From the NCBI GenBank assembly GCA_033964015.1, contig CM066914.1:17439637-17503636 (forward strand): 64,000 nt of DNA, read 5' to 3'. Shown here piece after piece: positions 47,701 to 60,100 of this stretch. The position numbers were made by a program, and so were the translations under genes. This DNA comes from Scolanthus callimorphus. Taxonomy: Eukaryota; Cnidaria; Anthozoa; Actiniaria; Edwardsiidae. How positions within the stretch are numbered: position 1 is the stretch's first letter; the number at the start of each line of letters is the position of its first letter. The notes below the pieces were generated by a model that worked only from the letters and a program-made list of their open reading frames with translations, had not been told where the DNA came from and searched no databases.

Positions 47701-47846
47701 TTGCTCAGCATTATGTTCCCTTGTTTGCAAACCTGTTGTACAAACTTGGGAGACATTTTCTGTGTGGGCTGGTGCATCATTCGTTGCAAGGGAGAGAGCC
47801 CTCATACATGCTGAAAATCATGCCTGACAAAGATTCTTTGAAATAG
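44749..47846 (+). CDS. mpaB/rubber-oxygenase (DUF2236) domain protein, one frame break
   Basis: Likely member of the ER-bound oxygenase mpaB / latex-clearing-protein catalytic domain family, whose characterised members bind haem b; the animal role is unknown to me. Exons: 44749-45226, 46314-46467 and 47407-47846; donors GTCAGT and GTAAGT, acceptors TAG, phases agree. Visible family features: FDAGRKFFVRN followed by a hydrophobic LVLMYGSLVMSF, HSMVRYHIRHG, YGEPINQEDMAGTL, and LQLWRYVGYYLG. In exon 1 the frame shifts by one between about 45088 and 45130 (GGG at 45117-45119 is a candidate extra base); a 22-bp intron there is not credible. The start was taken at MELSSDTL; the frame is open further upstream. 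Confidence 0.68.
45631..45807. mobile_element. MITE, TIR GTGCAATTCCAGAAAAA
   Basis: GTGCAATTCCAGAAAAAATC and CCATACCCCCACCACGG pair with CCGTGTGGTGGGGGTATGG and TTTTTCTGGAATTGCAC. The ends resemble those of the 33724-35054 element (GGGCAATTC). In the first intron of the mpaB gene. Confidence 0.75.
46656..46974. mobile_element. MITE-like repeat, ends AGGGTTCC/GGAACCCT
   Basis: AGGGTTCCCACGGGTCCTTG at the left and the complement-like AGTCCTTGAAAGTCCCG to GGAACCCT at the right. The interior repeats GGAAAGTCATGG-type words. In the second mpaB intron. Confidence 0.6.
47181..47364. mobile_element. C/G-rich MITE, ends GGGGCAGATCTAGG / GGATCCGCCACTG
   Basis: Imperfect inverted ends around a poly-C tract (47295-47330). 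Lies just before the last mpaB exon. Confidence 0.5.
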
Positions 47847-48174
47847 TCTCTGTTTGAATTAAGTAGTTGAGCTTCTTGGCAAAATTTTGCCCACTCTTGG
47901 AAGTGTACATGAATTCCAGTCTAAATGGTGTATTCAGATTTTTGTTTTCCTGCTAGCAGAGGCCTCTTTTCTCTGCATTTCTCTCACAAACCTCAACCAG
48001 CGAAATGCAGGGAAAAGAGGCTTCTGGGGGAAGATTTTTGTGAATGGTGGCTTACCAAGCTTTAATTTTAAGCATTTTTGGTGGAGAGCTGACAATCTAA
48101 TAACAGGAGAGTAAAAAATGATTGCAGGGAGGACAAATATGGGGGGCCCCTCTGGCCATCGAGCTACACTATAC

Positions 48175-51100
48175 CTAACAAATAACACCAAGTTTTTCCA
48201 GTGTAGATCTTGTAATTTCCTTGGCCGATGTGAGTTTTCTGTTAAAAGAATAAAATTAATATCATGAATAAAAATACAAGAATAATATATGGTAGCAAAC
48301 CAGTGAACAAATCTGACACCTACCTTTGCACATCAGTGTTTTCTACAAGTGTGGTATTCTTTGCCAACTCCTCTAGCTGCTGTTGTACTTGGAGTGTACA
48401 CGATTTTAAATTGTCTACCTTATTGTTGCCTAAAATGCAAAACGGAAAATAAATAAATTTCACAAGTGTAATGTATTAAAGTTCAACGCATCACACTGTT
48501 AGCTAATCGCAATTGACCCCTAGCCTATCGCCCAGGGGGGTACTTGGATATAAAAATGACGGGGGGCGACATATTTTTTTTGGGTACGAAATTTGTAGTG
48601 AAAGTATTTTTTGGGTTGAAAATTCTACAAGGTATATTTTGGGGGTTTGAAAAATCCACAGGTATTTTTGGGGGGTTGAAACTTCTGACAGGCTAGTTGA
48701 TCATGAAGATAAGCTATTAACGGGAAACATAATGGGACAGGTATCATGTGTATGCTGGTAAAATAGCCTTTTTAGGCTAAAAAGTTGGGCATTTTTGGGG
48801 TACCCCCCTGGGGCCTATCGTCATGGGTGGCAACAGCCATAAACATTAGAAACAAACAAACACTTACTATCTGTGATGGTGCTGAGAAGACTGAGAACAG
48901 CTGCTAGAGAGGCAAGATCTTGTAGTGCTCCAGACATGACACAGTGCTCAAGTTCCTCAACAAATGATCTGTAAAGATAGATAAATGAGGCCATTAAAAG
49001 TAAACACCACGCTCGTAGTACGTAGCAACACTGGCGTTATCATTGGGAAAATTTGAGACAACCTTGATGAACACCACTCATAACATTTAACGAGCCAGTC
49101 AGCCACCATTTTGTCAACCCTAGCAACATACCGATTCAGAGAAACGGCATCCATTTCCCATCGGTTGATTTCGAGAATTAAGATATTTTGTGATGTAGTT
49201 TGGTAAATCAAGTATAAAACGTGGTTTGCAGATGGTTATTTCGAGTTTGCGCAACACTTAAGTCTTCTAATATCGAAGGCCAGTAATAGCACAGGAGTGG
49301 CTGACTCTCTTTAATCAACAATATTAGCCCTTGCTTAAGCTTACTTTAGTAGAATCTTTGACTTCAGAACTGATGTCATCAGAAAAGATGACAATGGCGG
49401 AAGCTCTGTGGAGATGGATCCATCAATAGAATCCTGGAAAAAGGGGTAAAAATCTATTTGCGAGCATTATCATAAAATATTACAAGTGTGGTTACAAGAA
49501 ACGGTTACAATGCGTATTCCTTCAATTTGCTTCTGTAGTAGCTCTCCGACAGTCCTCTAAAAAGGTATAACTCCTCAGGACTCTTCGAGGAAGAAACAAG
49601 CCAAGCGGGACAGGGCTCCCTTCTAAAAAACAACAGAAGCTATAGATACTCAAATCTATATATATAAAAAAGTAAGAGTGCTAAAAAGACAAAAACAAAA
49701 CCAACACATGGAACGGCGTTCGTCGGGGGTTCGCGCTTGCTTGGGGTTCGCGCTCGCTTTCTGGGAAAGGCGCGCTCGCTTTCTGGGAAAGGCGCGCTCG
49801 CTTTCTGGAAAACGCGCCAAAGTAGGGGGTTAGCAGTCTATATGGCCGGCTGTAGAGGAATTACCTTCTGTGTGAGTTCAGCAACAGATGCAGCCATCAC
49901 TGTTGCCATTATCTGGGGTCTCTCGATGAATCCCGCCTGTACTGCTCGCCTTTTACATTCGTAGCTTTTGATCACTTCACTAAGTGCAGGCCTGAGCGTC
50001 ATGAGAGCCTTTAAGAAAGAAAAGTGAAGTTTAGCAAGATGTGCGAGTTTGTCGGGGTGCTGTTCAGCAAAGGATGTGCGACAGCCTTTCACCCAGGGGG
50101 AGGGGGGTATCCCCCTAAAATAGACGGGGATGTAAACTTTAACACAGTTATGAAGAATATCTCTCGCAAGTAAACAAAGTTCAACATAGAATAGCCCTAT
50201 CAAACCTAATACCCCATTCACACCAACGCTTAAACTAGTTTAAAGTTAGTTTACTTAACCTGGTTTAAATCCTTATCTCCCAAGAGGAGACTGTTTCAAG
50301 GACAAGACTGAATAGACTGTTCTGTACATGTTACTAAGTTATCTTCGTATGCCTTATGTGCCACCTCTTAGGTATAAAAGTTTATTTTGACCAAACCCAA
50401 TTTCCCATCTCTTGCGGTTAATTTTGCTATGGACCAAACCCTGTTTGCTATCCCCTAGGGCTGGAAGTAATATATCAAACACGAGACAACTATGTCCAAA
50501 CACTGGTATATCTCAACAAGTTTCGATCGCTAGCTAATGATTGCTGAGTCTTATACCCCATTCACACTAAAATCATGTTTAGTTAAACAAGGTTTTTGTT
50601 CGCCTCATAACATGTCAAGTTCATTACTGAGATATACTCTTACTAGCTAAATGATTACTGTCTTAGGTTAACATTAACGTGAGACTCTCTAAGGAATATC
50701 TGACAGCCCTAAGGGATAGGACGATCATCCTTGTATATTTTTGGGGGACCCCCCAGAAGGTAAAATCTGAATATTAGAATATTTTTGCTTTACCTGTGTG
50801 AGGTTTTCGGCGTTGCTATTGGTGGAGATTGCGCGCAACAGATCAGCAAGGATGCTTTGCGTGTGATCCGCTTGGTGCTCCGTATCGGCTAACAACAAAG
50901 AGCGTCACAAAACATTAGCAATGATGACAATTACTGTCGGCTTTCCTAAACCTTGCTGGTTATCATTCTTGATGCTCTACGTCTTAAAAAAATAGTAAGT
51001 CTGGTAGTACATACTTCACTAGTACATCACTACAAACGTGGAATGTGACACTCCAAAACTATACATAATACACGTTTTCTGCACGGTAAAAATCTTCAGT

Positions 51101-54100
51101 CATATACAAACATGTAGTGGATAAAAAAATACATATTTTAATACTGATTTACAAGATTGCCGTGTGGGAGTCGAATAGTATGTCATAGGTATTCCTCAAT
51201 TTTTCGTTTGAATTGCCCAAGAGAAGATGCGGTACGAATATCGCAGGGCAGGGAATTCCAAAGCCAAGCCCCATCATAACTGATCGCCCTTTTAAGATAA
51301 TTTGTTCGAGGCTTGGGCAGATTTAATTTGGTTTTATGGTCTCTTAGTGTATACGGTGTGGTTCGGTTAATGAAGAGATCTCTTAAGTAAGATGGGGCAA
51401 GGTTATTTAGTATTTTGAAAATTAGGATGGATTTCTTAGGATTGGCCGATGAGAGTCTGGTAGTCAAGGTGACGTCTAAATGTCCACTGCCCAGCGTTCT
51501 AGCTATTATAGAGTACGCTACAGTTCAGGCAAAACTATACTTATAGACTGCTAACAGCCACTACTTTGGCGTGTCCCCCAGACAAGCACAAAGAACCCCC
51601 GACGATTCGCGCTTCTCTTGGGACGCGCCAAAGTATGGGCTGCTAGCAGTCTACTGTACTTAGCGCTTGCTAAACTCTTTGAGTTTCTTTTGGCGAGCAC
51701 TAAGTGGTGTCGGCTTTCGCAGACTAGTTGGTCTAACAAACCAAAAAGTGCCACATCAAATCAATCACTAAACAGTAGAGTGTAAGCCAGGTAGTTGTTT
51801 ACCTTCTATATAACTTCCTCTCTGCGACATTTGATACATTAGTTCCGTGACTTTAGGAAGGAACACGATGGACTTGGAGCCTGGAAAATACGGTTTAACA
51901 AAATGTCCTCTGATTTTCAGTGGCACGGCTATTATATACCACGGAATGACGTTATAAAGTGTTCTAAATATTGTGGACTGCGATTCTATGAAACCCATAG
52001 GAGTGATTGCAAAGTAATAACAAATTACTCACGACAGTCATCTGAATCCGCTCTAATGTACAAGGAAAATAAACTTAGGAGGCCCCATGATCATCCTTAT
52101 GCTATGGAACGTTAACATGGCAACTCTCCATACTGGAAGCATTGCATTTGCCTATTTGCCAGATAGGAGAATTGGATCAAAGATCATCAGTCTTTCCACT
52201 TGTTGGAGGCTGAATACCTCTTGCATCGAGAACGTTCAAGGCTGTACTCACCCAACTCCGTTAGAGCTTTGATAAGCACCGACAATTGAACACAGAGAGG
52301 CTCTTTTGCTATGCCAATCTTAAGCATTTCACTACAACTTGTCAGGATGATCTGAAAAAAAAAAATCACATGACGTTACCAGGGGCGCGAAACAGGGTTC
52401 CAGTACGATCATAAAATGCCTCGAGATGTCGTGCTAGGTAAATGGAAACGCCAACAGTGTGAGAAGTGAGCATATCCAATGGCGTTTACTACCGTTTACT
52501 ACAGCATCCAGGAAAGACGGGAGCAGAATTACGACCCAGAGCTAAGTCCTGGAGACCTGGAGACAAGTAAGTTTCTTATATTTTGCCGCTAGTTGGCGAC
52601 TGGACAAACAAATCTAAATCCAAGGGAAGAACGTTTTTCGTACAATCGATAATGTAGATATAAAGTTGTTCTACAGGAGACGTCTCAATGGATACTGGTC
52701 ACCGAGAAACGCACGCTGATTACCTAAACTTACAACACGCAAAAGATCAAAGTGGCATTATATAAGGAGCCTCTTACCTCAAGGTAGTCTCGCATTTGGT
52801 CGAACGCGCTGCATTCGCCGTCTTCAATTGGCCTTTTGCCTGTTGACGTTGGGCGCAGGTTGGAGCTATGGGACCATATAACAAATTTTCAGTTCCAAGA
52901 TTCGAATTTCGATCAAACTTTGCCCCCACAAAAATCCGAAAATTCAAAAACCCAAACATTCTGACAATCCATGGTGTGGATGGTCTGCCGACAACTTTAT
53001 CGCAAAACGTTAATTTCGTTAATCCCCCTTCCTTGTCCCAGCCCTGGGCAACGCAATGAAAAAAGGAACACTTTGCTGACCTGTAAATATCCAAAGCGGG
53101 AACCAACATCCTTTTCCCCCATACAACCAGATTAGTCATAGCCTGGCTGCGGTCTGTGTTCGAGTCTTCGCTTTCCTGTGAAATGAGAAAGCAAATGAAT
53201 TTTTTGTCAAACGAAGGTAAACTCAAAATGCCTTTTCAGCTCGCCGAGCACCTGATGTTACTGAAGTGAAGGCGCACACTCCCAAAACTAGACTTGTATT
53301 ATTTGATTGTTGTGTTGTGTTTTATTAAGTTGGGCAGTTTTTTCAGGAAAAATATTGACTTCAAAGAGATTGGAAATAAACGTCTCTATCTCTATCACAT
53401 TACCCCCTGCTTCAGGCGTAATCTACGCCAACTAACAAACCGCGGTTTGGCTTCCGTCAATCAAACGAACGAGTGAACAGCTCTGGGTGATTTCACGCAG
53501 GCAGTTAGTTTTTTGAACTAAGATTTCCAAATTTTCCTCCATAAAGGGTTTGATGGGCGGAAACCAAAACGCAATTTGGCGTTCGGAAATGTAAAGTGTG
53601 AGTTCGCAGAATTATGAAAATGGTAGTAATCTCGTTCCTAGACGGCCCAGAGCGCTTTGCCCTAGAGGCTCGGGCGAAAGTAGAGCCGAGAAGTTATATG
53701 TGAATAAGAGTAATATTTGGGGGGTCGACGGGGAGAGGAATTTGGAAAATACTGTAATAATGAGGCTTACGTTTATAGATATAATTTGCGTTATCGAATT
53801 CACCAAAGCAAATGATGGCCAATGAAAGAGTCATTGTTGGTCAAACCAAGGAATTCCTGTTGGTCCAACGAAATAATTATTGTTGGTCCAACCAAGAGCC
53901 TATTGTTGGTCCAACGAAGGAGTCATTGTTGATCCAACCAAGGGTGTATTGTTGTTCCAACAAAGGATTCATTTCTGGTCCAGCAAGTATCCTCGGAGGA
54001 GGAGTATTGTCCTCGTAGGAGGAGTATTGTTGCTACAACCAAAAGGTTATTGTTGGTACCTTATTATGCAGATGGATATTGAGATGACAGAGCATCTTGA

Positions 54101-57100
54101 GCGCTTTCGTTTGAAACTCATCAGCTTCTGATTGGATCGTCGCTTCGATGAGGTTCTGCACAGAGCAAAAGCGTGAGCAATTAAGAAAAGATACCCATGC
54201 CCTAGTGAATTCTCCCTCTGCGAGATCAGAGCACCTTCGTAAATTGTTAGGATTTTGTGCCCTCAATCTGTTTTATGCGGAGCTACTATGCCACGAAGCC
54301 GCATGAGCGGAGCACCGTGGTGATAGATGCTACTATCGATTTCAAAACTTTCGGTTAGTTCTCGCATGGATGAAGTAATCAATTGACTTTATGTAAGTCA
54401 CCCGCCTCGATTAGCCGTAGTGCTACTTGCGGGTAACTTTCAACATAAATTTATTTTATTATTGAATAAAAGGCTTATATCCGGTGTAATAACCTGTCAT
54501 TGCTCACGAACTGCGTCACAAAGCTTCCTTTGTTTGGTAGAACGAATCATGATGAAATAAGAACTGAACACAAAGGTGTCCTCTGGGAATGGTTATTACA
54601 CCGGAGTTAACCCGAATAAAATGACGACGATAATGATGGTATGATTTGTCACTACTATTTTGTAGTAAATACTTAAGATAACGGATCTGAAATCCGCTCT
54701 ACTTACCGTAACGTTCTGTAAGGTATTTCTAATTTCCGTTATCTTCTGAAGATCTTCGAGTACAGTCGTACGGCATGCGGGCTCGTACTGTAAACAGAAG
54801 GTACAAGTGGTTATTAGAGCAGATCTCGTATGACTGTGAAAAGTGCCGCGGCAAACATGTGCCGCGCCGCGACGTGTCTACGCGATCTCATTCCGTATCT
54901 ACAGCAGGCCAGGTTCCGTGCCACCACCGCGACAGTGCCGCGCCACCTTTCACAGTCATACGAAATCTGCTCTATACGGAAAAAATCTAATAAGATGAAT
55001 TTAGAGTGAGTTGGCCGTAATATACTCGACTACTCGACTATCTAAGAACGTCTTTCCTTACCAATAGCCAGGCCAAGTAGTCCAAGGCCACGATCGGGTC
55101 AAGCTGGTTGGTGTTCGAATCGGTTCGGCTTTCCTGGCGACAAAGACATCTCTGATTCAAAACTGCTCGTGTCATCAAAATATGGACACTTTACTACTCA
55201 CACGTGTTATTTTGCTCCAACTGTGACAGGGGATAGCGATCTACTCTAGGGGTAACACGTGAAAGCTGATCGGATCTGGCTTTTCGAGCACTGAATTTTA
55301 AACCTCAAGGACTCCAACTGTGACAGGGGATAGCGATCTACTCTAGGGGTAACACGTGAAAGCTGATCTGATCTGGCTTTTCGAGCACTGTGACAGGGGA
55401 TAGCCATCTACTCTAGGGGTAACACGTGAAAGCTGATCTGATCTGGCTTTTCGAGCACTGAATTTTAAACCTCAAGGACTCAAACAACGAAAAATCGTCA
55501 CTAAGAACCAGGCTTCCACAGGCAACCCTTCCAGTTAAAGACTACCACGAGCAGGCAGGTTGTTCTGTCTCGTTCCCAGTCGCGTTCGAGCGATTTTCGA
55601 GGCGAGAGCGACTGGGAGCGAGCTAGTGCGAAAGGTTCTCGTGGTCCTTTGCGACAGCGCGCGAGCCTTCCCATGATGCCTTGCGCGCCTCGAGATTTCG
55701 CCGCGGGTTTTTGCCCTTTTCTGACATACCTGAGACGCTTGGGTACGAGGCAGCAGATTGTTAGTACTACTTCGGGGAACAAACACTTTTCTTGCGGCAA
55801 GCCGTCTTACCTTTCCTACATGTGCCGGTGACGAGCCGTGAAACTTGTTTTTCAGGTTTTTCTCAATGATATCGAGTACTTCGCACACTTTTCCCCACGA
55901 ACAGAGGCAGTCTAGCATTGGACCGAAATCCTGACTGCTCACACCTTGGCGCATGTTTGATAAGGTCTTCAAGCATCTCTTGCTGTTGGAAATAACGGAT
56001 AAGAAACCTCGTAGATAAAAAACCGTGTACATCACTAGTGCTTGAGCAGAGAGGAGGCGCACAACGTGGAATTAGTTGCGAAAAGGAGAGTGAGCTTACA
56101 GCCCTACCACACTCCAATCGACCTTCGACCTTACACAAACCACTAACAGCCTAGCAAGAGTCCATATCTCATTTACCTGAAGTTTGGCAGTGATGAAGGA
56201 GGAAGGTTTCCAGCGATTAAGATGATGGCTGCTCTTCCTCTGGCTTCCTGTAAGTACAGTGGAACGATATGGTTACTGTATTCAAGCTATTAAATATTCA
56301 CGCGCAGAATGCAATGAGCCGTGTCATTAGGTGGTTACCGCTAGATTAATATTTTTCGATTCTGATTGTCAAAGGAAAGATCTTTTCATGTTATAGGTAC
56401 TTTAACAGGTTGACATAAAGTATCAAGGTACTTTACCTCGACTGATGCCAAAAGTCTCGGTAATGCCTTTGTAAACTGCTGTATCATCTTCGTCTTGATA
56501 GGTTCATTTGCTTTCTGTAAAAAAACGTTCGTCATTTATTACTACTGTAGGATATCTATAAAACATTTTTAAACGTTTAAATTACGTCTCGTTGTGGCTC
56601 TGCAGCATCCCTTGAGGCATGATACAATGGATAATAGCAAAGGACTACAGGGGCGTTTCCAGGAATTTCAGAGGGGCCGGACAGTGAAACATGGGACGAA
56701 AATTTTCAAATTTCCTCCAGCAAATACATTAAATGTATGGGAAAATCTCCCGAGAAAGGGGGGCCACGGCCCCCTCGCCCCCACCCCTCCCCCTAAATCC
56801 GCCCCTGGACTGATAGGTAAGTGAGTGATCACAACCCACCTTATCTAGCTGTTCCTTGATTCCGGCCCAAGAGATGGCGATTGTCTCTAGGATACCCGCT
56901 ATCGTGTCAGCATCAGGAAGAGTCAGCACGGCCTCGTCCGCCTCCTCAGACGTCTCGTTCTCCTTGTTCTCGGTTATGCCTGGTACGTCAGAGAAAGGGA
57001 AGAAGCCTGTTGTAGCAATGGACCATTCCAGCTATAAGCGCGTGCGCTCTTCTTTATTCAGAAATGCCAAGCCGTGTCCCACAACTACCAGAATGCAGCG

Positions 57101-60100
57101 CGCGCTTCTTTAACAGTTTGTTCAACAAATGTCCCACATCTATCGACATGCAGCGCGCGCGTGCGTTATAGCTGGAATCGTCCATTACCGCATGGAAACC
57201 CCGAAAACTCGTAAAGAAACTCGGGTCGAAACATTGTGTTTGCAAGGAATTAAGATTTCGCGAAATGGGTGATTCTATGTTTTCTTACGACAATTTTGCT
57301 AATCAGCCATTTCAACAAATCTGGAACACTATCGCAGCTGTACGAACATACTCCTGAAAGTCCACTGTTTTTTTTCTTTGGCCATTGTATTTTTAAAAAA
57401 AATTCCCCGACAGCGAAGTTATTTCCCGGGCCTTTAAGTTCGCGATTGAAAAGAAAAAGAAAATAAAGTATTCTGCTTACTTGTTGCTGTGCCATACTCA
57501 TTCAGACTAGTCTCATCGGCATCATTACTTTGCGCCCACTGAACCAGACAGCGACATAGTAGCAGAAGAAATTTTCCTGTAAGATGTTTGAATGGTTAAA
57601 GTGCTAGTGTCATGATTTTGGAGATAATCTAGGTAACTTTAATACAGTTAAATTCACAAGAATTGAGCACATCGTCTAGGCTTGTTGAATTATCTTCCAG
57701 CTGCTAGATAAGTACAAATTTGGACAATCTGCATTACACTCTACATATATGCTACATACATTCTACATACATCTTATATATATTCTACACACGTCCTACA
57801 TACATTCCATATATATCCTACATACATCCTACGTACACTCCACATACATCTTACACACATTATACATAAATTATACATACAATCTGCATTACACCCTACA
57901 TATATTCTACATACATCTAACATGCATCTTACATACATCTTACGTACATCCTACATTTATTCTACGTACACTCTACATACATCCTACATACATTCTACAT
58001 ACAATATGCATACACTCTACATACATTCTACATATATCATGCATACACTCGACATACATCTTCCATACACCCTACATAAATTCTACATATATCCTTCATA
58101 CCTTCTACATACAACCTACATACAATCTGCATTACACCCTACATATATCCTACATACATTCTACATACATCTTTCGTACATCCTACATTTATTCTACGTA
58201 CACTCTACATACATCCTACATAAACTCCATATACAATCTGAATACGCTCTACATTCATTCTACTATACATCCTAGATAAGCACGGAGACCGAAATTGCGA
58301 CCAAATTAACGCTAATATCAAACCAATGATTTGAAACTGGTGAGCCTTGTCGCCAAGAGTCGGCCTAACTTTCTGGGTTCCGCCTTCTATGGAAATCTAA
58401 ACCTTTCAAAAGAAGCACATTATGCTCTTCCTTTTGTAGTGTCATGAATCTTCTTTTTTTCATAGCGTTTCTTGTTAGATTCGGTAAGATATCAATATAG
58501 ATCGAACACCACATTAAAGGCAGCTCGCGTTAAAGATATTGTGCACTAAGTAGCTTGCTTTCCCGGGCGCGCGTTCCTTTCTGTCGGTGTTTAATGGCGA
58601 GCGTACCTGTAGCGGGGATAGCGGCATGTAGGTGAGCATACTGGTAGAATCGACGAGCCGCCATAGGGTTGACCTCCCACAGCGCAGTGCAACGAGCAAC
58701 CTACAACAGAGAAATACCCAATGAATATTTTTCTGGCGGCGCGTCAGGACAATATTGTGTCCCCGTAAGTATCCATTTCCCCTGGAAGCACTTGACGCTT
58801 CCAGCTATAATGTATGCCATCACTGCACGTCGGTAAATAACGGACATATGGTTATCAAAGTGTTTGTTTTCTAGTAATTGAGCAATTTTTTCCTCGTTTG
58901 AAGATGGGAAGCGAGAAGCCATCTTTTCTTTTAGTTGCAAAGCTGGCACTTTTCAAAATCGAATCTATGCGCCGTTACGGCCTCACAGCCTGGCGCCTGA
59001 TTCCACTTGTCTAGGCGACAACAACACTTCTGGATATCACAAAAACCTCATCCAATAATTGCTCATTTTAAAATGTTGTAATGCGCATCTGATCAAATCA
59101 ATTGCTAATTTGCGCAATTTAAGACAATAAATTATTATTATTATTAATTATTATTATTATACATTGTACTCATTATCTCGATTCTGATTGGCCAAGTGCG
59201 CGCGCTTTACTTTGAGAATCACGCAATTTGAGGATCTTCAAGAATCAGCTTCTACGCGCGCAAAGCATCCTGTTCCTACAGCACTTAAATTCCTTCCCCG
59301 AAAAAAGGGCTTGTGTAAAAGAAATTGCTTGAGAGAAAAATAAACTTTGTTAATCGCGAAAATATTTTCAATGAATGTATATCAAACAATTATTGAATTC
59401 GGTTTTTGTGATATCCGTAATAAACAATGTCTCGCCAAGTGGAATCAACACACGCCTAAATCGAGGAATGCTCACTGGCACTTAGAATTTTTTTCTAAAC
59501 AAGCGCTCACCTACAGAAATGAAAAAAGAATTATGAAAATCACCAGGGTTCGAACCTGTAACTTTCCAGTTACTATACCCAAACCCTAACCACTACGCTA
59601 TGAGTGAATTTGCTGGTTCGGACAGCTCGTTTTATTGATTACGTACATTAATAGTATTAATCTTTAATAGAACGAGGCATATGCTATAAAAATATACTAA
59701 AACGATGTATTAACCCTTATCCTGACTAGCAGTCTTGATAGTTCAGATATTTTGAATGTTTTTAGGTCAATTTGAAGTAATATTATCAAAAATATCCTTA
59801 AATTATTCATAGTGAGCATTCCTCCATTTAGGAATGACGGTGGAATCAGGCGAGACACATCTGTGATAACGACATTTTTTCAACGATTAAGGAATACTCG
59901 CCTGAACATCAGGTTCTTTGCTGAGGGGATGGAAAGAGTTCATGAGGAGTTTGACCAGTTTTCTCATCACTGGGGCAGACGTCTCTACTTCCAAGCGACC
60001 GAGCAAATGGTCAAGTGGAACGATGGTCCAGAACTGTCATAAACAGGCAAACAACATAAGAAGAAATCGTTTTCACGTGACGTCAACGTCAACAAATTGC

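Noticed and set aside
57749..58279. 176-aa and 117-aa Tyr/Ile/His-rich plus frames
   Set aside because: Translations of the CTACATACAT repeat; no start context and no homology pattern.
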